From DATEHQ01 sp035279525 (GTDB lineage: Bacteria; Chloroflexota; Dormibacteria; Dormibacterales; Dormibacteraceae), in assembly GCA_035279525.1 (NCBI GenBank), contig DATEHQ010000026.1, positions 1 through 9,869 on the forward strand: a DNA stretch of 9,869 bases, given 5' to 3'. The notes under the pieces are model-generated. The model did no database searches, had not been told where the DNA came from, and worked only from the letters and a program-made list of their open reading frames with translations. This document shows positions 6,041-9,869 of the stretch, piece by piece (position 1 is the stretch's first letter; the number at the start of each line of letters is the position of its first letter). Made by a program: the position numbers and the translations under genes.

Positions 6041-7021
6041 ATGGCTACCCGCCTGGCCCTGACCGAGGTCGCGGCCGGCGTGTTCGAGCTGAGGCTGCCG
6101 ATACCCTTCGAGGACGGCCTGGTCAACGTGTTTCTCTTCACCCACGGTGACGAGGCCGACCTGCTCGATTGCGGGATGAACGCCGAGGAGTCGCTCGACC
6201 TCATCCACCGCGCGCGCGAGCAGCTCGGCGCGAGAAGACTGCGACGCCTCATGGTCACGCACATCCACCCCGACCATTACGGCGCCGCCGGTGTCCTGGC
6301 GGGCGATGGGCTGGCCGACCTGTACATCCACCGGCTGGAGGTACCCCTCGTGCATCCGCGATACGTGGAGCTCGAGCACCTCGTACGACAGGTGAAGCGG
6401 TACCTGCTCGTCAACGGCGTGCCGCCCGACGAGGCCGAGGTCTTGAGCAATTCGCAGCGCGCGTTGAGCGAGGTGGTGAAGACCGCCGAGCCGGCGGTGC
6501 AGCTGGACGGCGCCGAGCTCGTCGACATGGGCGGCCACAGCCTTCGTGTGGAGTGGACGCCTGGTCATTCGCCGGGGCACATCTGTCTTTTCGGCACGGA
6601 GCACGGTGGAGTCCTCTTCGCCGGCGATCACGTCCTGCCCGAGCTTTCGCCCAACATCGGACTCCATCCGCAAAGCACGCCGGACCCGCTGCACGAATAC
6701 CTGGACGGGCTGCGGCGGATGGCCGCGCTCAAGCCGGAGATCGTGCTTCCGGCGCACGGCCGGCCGTTCTCGGACATCGGCGGCCGCGTCGACGCGCTGA
6801 TCGCACACCACCGGCGCCGTCTCGACCAGGTCACCAGGATCGTCGGCAGGGTGGAGAAGTCGGCCTGGCAGGTCGCGCTCGACCTATGGGGTCCGCGGGC
6901 GAACCTCTACGAGCGGCGACTCGCGCTGCAGGAGGGGCTGGCCCACCTGCAGGCTCTCGCCGTCGAGGGCCGCGTGATCAAGTCCGTCACACCTTCGTCC
7001 GTGCGGTGGAAGTCGTCTTGA
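6041..7021 (+). CDS. Metallo-beta-lactamase-fold hydrolase
   Basis: A 326-residue cytoplasmic MBL-fold enzyme. The metal-binding signature THIHPDHYG gives H74, H76, D78 and H79. TPGHSPGH adds H176, AGDHVL the bridging D196, and LPAHGRPF H239. The full two-metal set is therefore intact. The domain is followed by a helical C-terminal region (about 245-320) with LYERRLALQEGLAHLQALAVEGRV, like the winged-helix tail of the LACTB2/glyoxalase-II-like branch. That favours a thioester, phosphodiester or nuclease-like substrate over beta-lactams. ATG 6041 follows an in-frame TGA directly; only a weak AGAG lies nine bases upstream. A second ATG at 6033 opens a nine-codon ORF in another frame. Its 3' end overlaps the convergent degV gene by 35 bases. 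The substrate is unknown. Confidence 0.93.
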   Translation: MATRLALTEVAAGVFELRLPIPFEDGLVNVFLFTHGDEADLLDCGMNAEESLDLIHRAREQLGARRLRRLMVTHIHPDHYGAAGVLAGDGLADLYIHRLEVPLVHPRYVELEHLVRQVKRYLLVNGVPPDEAEVLSNSQRALSEVVKTAEPAVQLDGAELVDMGGHSLRVEWTPGHSPGHICLFGTEHGGVLFAGDHVLPELSPNIGLHPQSTPDPLHEYLDGLRRMAALKPEIVLPAHGRPFSDIGGRVDALIAHHRRRLDQVTRIVGRVEKSAWQVALDLWGPRANLYERRLALQEGLAHLQALAVEGRVIKSVTPSSVRWKSS

Positions 7022-7880
7022 TCCCCAGCGGCAGGATGTCCGCCGGGTAGCAGCCGACACCGACCACTCCTGGCCCCGCATGCGCGCCAACCACCGGCCC
7101 GAGGGGTTGGATCATCAGCGTTTCGGCGATCGGATCGAGCTCGCGCGCTATGCGCTCGGCGTCCTCCGGCGCCTCCGCGTGACCGACGATCACACACACA
7201 CCCTTTCCCCGGTCGACCTCACGCGTCAGCTCCACGATCCTGTTCAGTGCGCGGTCGAAGGTTCGCACGCGCTCGAGCGGGGTCACGAGGCCGTCGCGGA
7301 TGCACAGCACCGGCTTGACCTGCAGCACCGAACCGAGCAGGGCGCTCGCCCGTCCGATGCGACCGCCGCGGCGCAGGAATTCCAGCGTCGCGACCGAGAA
7401 AAAGGTGCGAACCTGCTCGCTCAGCTCGACGATGCGCGCCTCAATCGCCTTGCCGTCGATCCCCTGCGCCGCAAGCGCCGACGCGGCGAGCGTGACGAGG
7501 CCGAGTGACATCGACACGACGTGTGAATCGATGACGCGCACGCGCGACGGATCCGTCATGTCCGCGGCCTGACGCGCCGACGCGTAGGTCCCGCTCAGCC
7601 TCTCGGAGATGTGGATCGAGATCACCTCCGAATGAGCGGCCAGCAGCTTCGCATAGGCCTCCGCGAACTGGCCCGGTGACGGCTGCGAGGTGGTCGGGTG
7701 GATCGTCGCCGACGGAAGGCGGCGGTAGAACTCGGTCGGTGTGATCTCGACGCCGTCGAGCAGCGAGCGTCCGTCGAAGTGAAGCGTGAGCGGGACGACG
7801 GTGATGCCCCGGGCGCGGGTCAGCTGCGGCGGGAGGTCCGCCGTCGAGTCCGTGACGATCGCCACATCGCCGTCACTCAC
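6987..7880 (-). CDS. DegV-family fatty-acid-binding protein
   Basis: A 297-residue DegV/FakB-type protein. FakB proteins bind a fatty acid and present it to the kinase FakA for phosphorylation, feeding phospholipid synthesis. Family motifs appear in order: TDSTADLP (10-17), TTSQPSPG (63-70) with the ligand-contacting Thr/Ser region, LSGTY (95-99), FLRRGGRIG (168-176), and GPVVGAHAGPGVVGVG (261-276) with the conserved His at 267. The C-terminus carries about ten residues beyond the usual end. The start is GTG 7880-7878, sharing four bases (GTGA) with the stop of mgtC, so it is probably translated by coupling. No FakA kinase gene lies in the window. It overlaps the convergent hydrolase gene by 35 bases at its 3' end. 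Confidence 0.94.
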   Translation of the reverse strand: MSDGDVAIVTDSTADLPPQLTRARGITVVPLTLHFDGRSLLDGVEITPTEFYRRLPSATIHPTTSQPSPGQFAEAYAKLLAAHSEVISIHISERLSGTYASARQAADMTDPSRVRVIDSHVVSMSLGLVTLAASALAAQGIDGKAIEARIVELSEQVRTFFSVATLEFLRRGGRIGRASALLGSVLQVKPVLCIRDGLVTPLERVRTFDRALNRIVELTREVDRGKGVCVIVGHAEAPEDAERIARELDPIAETLMIQPLGPVVGAHAGPGVVGVGCYPADILPLGIKTTSTARTKV

Positions 7881-8350
7881 TGACCCACTATCTCGTCAGG
7901 CTGCGGGTCGGTCGCGCGGCGGTGGCGCCCCCGAAAGAACCGGTTCTCCAGCGGCCTGATCGCGATCAGGGTGATGAGCACCATCGCCCCGGTGAAGACA
8001 GCCACCGCGTAGTAGCCGTAACCGATCGCCATGCCGATCGACGCGACGACCCAGATCGAGGCTGCCGTGGTGAGGCCTCGCACGTACTCGCCCTGCCTGA
8101 GGATGCTCCCAGCCCCGAGAAAGCCCACGCCCGTGACGATCTGGGCCGCTATGCGGGTCGGGTCGGTGTGCCCGATGAACTGCGGCAGAAGTCCGAGCGT
8201 CGTGAACATGCAGGAACCGGCGCAGACGAGGGCGAGGGTTCGCATCCCGGCAGGGTGGCCGTGGTATTCGCGCTCCGTGCCAAGCAGGAGCCCGACGACG
8301 ATGGCGACGACCAGCCGTATGCCGAAGTCGACGTCGCCGGAGAGAGGCGT
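7877..8350 (-). CDS. MgtC/SapB family membrane protein with a non-canonical start
   Basis: Integral membrane protein of the MgtC/SapB family. Conserved blocks are GLLLGTERE, PAGMRTLALVCAGS, GVGFLGAG and GLTTAASIWVVASIGMAIGYG, with about five hydrophobic segments and a short polar tail. The first canonical start in frame is ATG 8245, but that would remove the conserved first helix and the GTEREYHGHPAG block, which read through in the same frame upstream. No ATG, GTG or TTG lies between 8246 and the in-frame stop at 8452-8450. I therefore place the likely start at ACG 8350-8348, eight bases after GGGCGGGG and four after the DUF151 gene's stop, giving 157 residues. CTG 8314 and ATA 8320 are weaker options. 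Family call is firm, start is inference. Its stop overlaps degV by GTGA. Confidence 0.85.
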   Translation of the reverse strand, partial: TPLSGDVDFGIRLVVAIVVGLLLGTEREYHGHPAGMRTLALVCAGSCMFTTLGLLPQFIGHTDPTRIAAQIVTGVGFLGAGSILRQGEYVRGLTTAASIWVVASIGMAIGYGYYAVAVFTGAMVLITLIAIRPLENRFFRGRHRRATDPQPDEIVGQ

Positions 8351-8354
8351 GTGC

Positions 8355-8951
8355 CTAGCCCCGCCCGGGGCGGCCGCCCGGCTTGTCCTGCGTGCCGGGC
8401 TCGTCCTTGGCGCCCGGTTCGTCAGGAAGCTCCGGTAGGTCGAGGCTGTTCACGAAATCGCGAAACACGGCGAGACGCTCCTCGTCGATCGGCCCCTCGA
8501 CCTTGTCCTTGTCGTCGCCGCCTTCATCGGCCTCGGGGATGATGCCGGCCGTCTCCATCACCTCGGAGGCGACGAAGATGGGGCACTCCACGCGTACCGC
8601 GAGCGCGATCGCGTCGGAGGGGCGGGCGTCGAAGTCCAGGTCGCGACCGTTCTGCTTCACGTACAGCCGTGCGTAGAAGACCTGGTCCGCCAGGCGGGTC
8701 ACCACGATCCGCTTCACGTTGATGCCGAGGTCCCCGAAGGCCGCCGCCATCAGGTCGTGGGTGAGCGGGCGGCCGAGCGGATTGCCGGAGATCTTGGTCG
8801 CGATGGCCTGAGCCTCGAAGGATCCGATCCAGATCGGCAGGTAGCGGTCGGCCTCCTTCTCCTTGAGGATCACCAGGTGCTGAGCGGTCGGCATGTGGAT
8901 CCGAATGCTGTCCACCGACACCTCGATGAGGTTCTTCATCCTCGGGTCCAT
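8355..8951 (-). CDS. Bifunctional nuclease family protein (DUF151)
   Basis: A 198-residue protein of the BFN/DUF151 family, found across bacteria and in plants; a plant member was reported to have DNase and RNase activity, while the bacterial role is largely unknown. The domain occupies about residues 8-135, with LPIWIGSFEAQAIA (38-51), RPLTHDLM (61-68), the strand FYARLYV (92-98), and the hallmark DARPSDAIALAVR (108-120) followed by PIFVASEVM. A linker rich in acidic residues (139-156) leads to a short helix DEERLAVFRDFVNSL. A low-complexity tail follows with three near-copies of a six-residue unit (DEPGAK, DEPGTQ, DKPGGR). ATG 8951 is chosen; an ATG four codons later is possible. It heads the leftward BFN-mgtC-degV block and is divergent from polA. 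Confidence 0.94.
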   Translation of the reverse strand: MDPRMKNLIEVSVDSIRIHMPTAQHLVILKEKEADRYLPIWIGSFEAQAIATKISGNPLGRPLTHDLMAAAFGDLGINVKRIVVTRLADQVFYARLYVKQNGRDLDFDARPSDAIALAVRVECPIFVASEVMETAGIIPEADEGGDDKDKVEGPIDEERLAVFRDFVNSLDLPELPDEPGAKDEPGTQDKPGGRPGRG

Positions 8952-9035
8952 TCTAGTCTTCGGTCCTCGACCTTCCCGCTGTTAGAACGCCCAGCCGGGA
9001 GGGGGCGCCGCACCGGCCGAACGTAAACTTCCAAC
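8952..9035. promoter_or_regulatory. Divergent promoter region between DUF151 gene and polA
   Basis: This 84-base gap must hold promoters for both the leftward three-gene block and polA. For polA, TAAACT (9024-9029) lies six bases before the GTG. For the leftward gene no convincing -10/-35 pair was found; GAGGA lies far (about 16 bases) from its ATG. A G-rich stretch occupies about 8996-9005. Confidence 0.4.
9024..9029 (+). promoter_or_regulatory. Candidate -10 box of a leaderless polA promoter
   Basis: TAAACT fits the TAnnnT -10 pattern and ends six bases before the GTG start, so transcription would begin at or next to the start codon. No purine-rich ribosome site precedes the GTG, which is what a leaderless mRNA would show. 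There is no clear -35 box (the region 17 bases upstream is a G-run), so the call is tentative. Confidence 0.35.
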
Positions 9036-9869
9036 GTGGCGAAGGGGAAGCGCGGGCGGGTCATTCTGATCGATGCCCACAGCCTCATTTACAGGGCTTT
9101 TTTTGCGCTGCCGCCGATGAGCACATCGGACGGCCAGGTGACCAATGCGGTCTACGGCTTCACGTCGATGCTGGCCATCGTCCTTGCGTCGCGGCCTGAA
9201 TTCGCGATCGCAGCTTTCGACGTCGGCGCGCCCACCTTTCGCTCCAAGGAGTATGTCGAGTACAAGGCTGGACGGCGCGCGATGCCGGACGACCTGCGCC
9301 CCCAGCTCGAGAAAGTCAGGGAGGTGCTGCAGTCGTTCTCCATCCCGATCTATGGGATCGAAGGCTTCGAGGCGGACGACGTGATCGGCACGCTGTCGCG
9401 CATCGCGGAGGAGCGAGGCCACGCGGTGACCATCGTGTCCGGCGACCTCGACTGCCTGCAGCTCGTGAGCGAATCCGTCGAGGCGCTGGTTCCGCGCCGC
9501 GGGATCACCGACACCTTCGTCTATGGGCCGGACCAGGTCCGTCAGCGCTACGGCTTCGAGCCCGCGCAGCTCGTCGACTTCAAGGCGCTGCGCGGCGACA
9601 CGTCGGACAACATCCCGGGCGTGCCTGGAGTCGGTGACAAGACGGCCGCCAAGCTGGTGCAGGACTACGGCACCGTCGAAGCCCTGCTGGAGCGCGTCGA
9701 CGAGCTGCCGGAAGGCCGGCTCAAGACCTCCCTCAAGGCGAACACCGACCAGGTACGCCTGGGCAAGCGAATGGTGACCATCGTGCGCGACGTTCCCGTC
9801 GAGCTCGAGCTCGAGAAGGCGCGCTGGACTCGATACGACTACGACAGGACGCGCGAGGTCTTCGACCGG
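9036..9869 (+). CDS. polA: DNA polymerase I, 5'-3' exonuclease domain (3' truncated by window edge)
   Basis: The frame runs from GTG 9036 to the end of the window with no stop; a TAA at 9024-9026 closes it upstream, so GTG is the only start before the conserved region. The 278 visible residues are the FEN-like 5'-3' exonuclease domain that removes RNA primers and damaged DNA. Landmarks are LIDAHSLIYRAFFALP (11-26) with D13, AFDVGAPTFR (60-69) with D62, YKAGRRAMP (76-84), GFEADDVIGTL (110-120), SGDLDCLQLV (135-144) with D137 and D139, and RGDTSDNIPGVPGVGDKTA (186-204) with D188 and D191, then the helix-hairpin-helix region. All metal-binding acids are kept, so this domain should be active. The polymerase and any proofreading domain lie beyond the window, so a stand-alone exonuclease cannot be fully excluded, though a full polA is much more common. 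Confidence 0.93.
   Translation, partial: MAKGKRGRVILIDAHSLIYRAFFALPPMSTSDGQVTNAVYGFTSMLAIVLASRPEFAIAAFDVGAPTFRSKEYVEYKAGRRAMPDDLRPQLEKVREVLQSFSIPIYGIEGFEADDVIGTLSRIAEERGHAVTIVSGDLDCLQLVSESVEALVPRRGITDTFVYGPDQVRQRYGFEPAQLVDFKALRGDTSDNIPGVPGVGDKTAAKLVQDYGTVEALLERVDELPEGRLKTSLKANTDQVRLGKRMVTIVRDVPVELELEKARWTRYDYDRTREVFDR

Noticed and set aside
6033..6062. Nine-codon ORF overlapping the start of the MBL-fold gene
   Set aside because: It has no SD of its own and is too short to separate from chance.
6026..6811. 261-codon minus-strand frame opposite the MBL-fold gene
   Set aside because: Low-complexity, motif-free translation antisense to a gene with an intact metal-binding signature; a GC-driven shadow.
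7922..8542. 206-codon plus-strand frame across mgtC and the DUF151 tail
   Set aside because: Rich in Arg, Asp and Pro with no domain; it spans the junction of two well-supported minus-strand genes.
8982..9422. 146-codon minus-strand frame opposite polA
   Set aside because: Antisense shadow of the conserved exonuclease domain; no coherent protein pattern.
1..9869. Search by eye for a defence system, CRISPR array, mobile element, tRNA or phage gene
   Set aside because: None was seen. All sizeable genes belong to housekeeping or metabolic families, apart from the few hypotheticals listed.

Overview
This is a high-GC, gene-dense bacterial chromosome segment with almost no non-coding space. Start codons are mixed (TTG and GTG as often as ATG), and Shine-Dalgarno (SD) sequences are present before some genes and absent before others. 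The protein types point to a soil-type Terrabacteria lineage. Ca. Dormibacterota or another Chloroflexota relative is my best guess, based mainly on the C-terminal module of the left-edge protein and the leaderless look of polA. This is inference from a single window and cannot be confirmed here. I see no mobile element, CRISPR array, rRNA or tRNA gene, and no phage gene.

Layout from left to right. (a) 1-284 (+): 3' end of a gene cut by the window edge. (b) 269-2727 (-): a probable operon read right to left, with an enoyl-CoA hydratase, a small DUF3237-like protein whose start almost touches the hydratase stop, a 180-base gap holding a 19-codon ORF with a perfect SD, then rsgA. (c) 2786-4442 (+): an aldehyde dehydrogenase divergent from the hydratase, then a small two-helix membrane protein. 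(d) 4542-4937 (-): a DksA/TraR zinc-finger protein. (e) 5045-5641 (+): a secreted lipoprotein. (f) 5643-5984 (-): an SCP2 sterol-carrier-like protein. (g) 6041-7021 (+): a metallo-beta-lactamase-fold hydrolase. (h) 6987-8951 (-): a three-gene block of bifunctional nuclease (DUF151), MgtC/SapB membrane protein and DegV fatty-acid-binding protein. (i) 9036-9869 (+): the 5' part of polA, divergent from that block and running off the right edge.

Functionally this is a housekeeping and lipid/aldehyde metabolism neighbourhood: ribosome maturation (RsgA), DNA replication and repair (PolA), transcription modulation (DksA-like), and acyl/lipid handling (enoyl-CoA hydratase, aldehyde dehydrogenase, SCP2, DegV). 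I do not see a convincing new multi-gene system. The points most worth checking are the missing canonical start of mgtC (an ACG sits where the start is expected), the small SD-led ORF in the rsgA leader, the leaderless look of polA, and three convergent gene pairs that overlap or abut at their stops.
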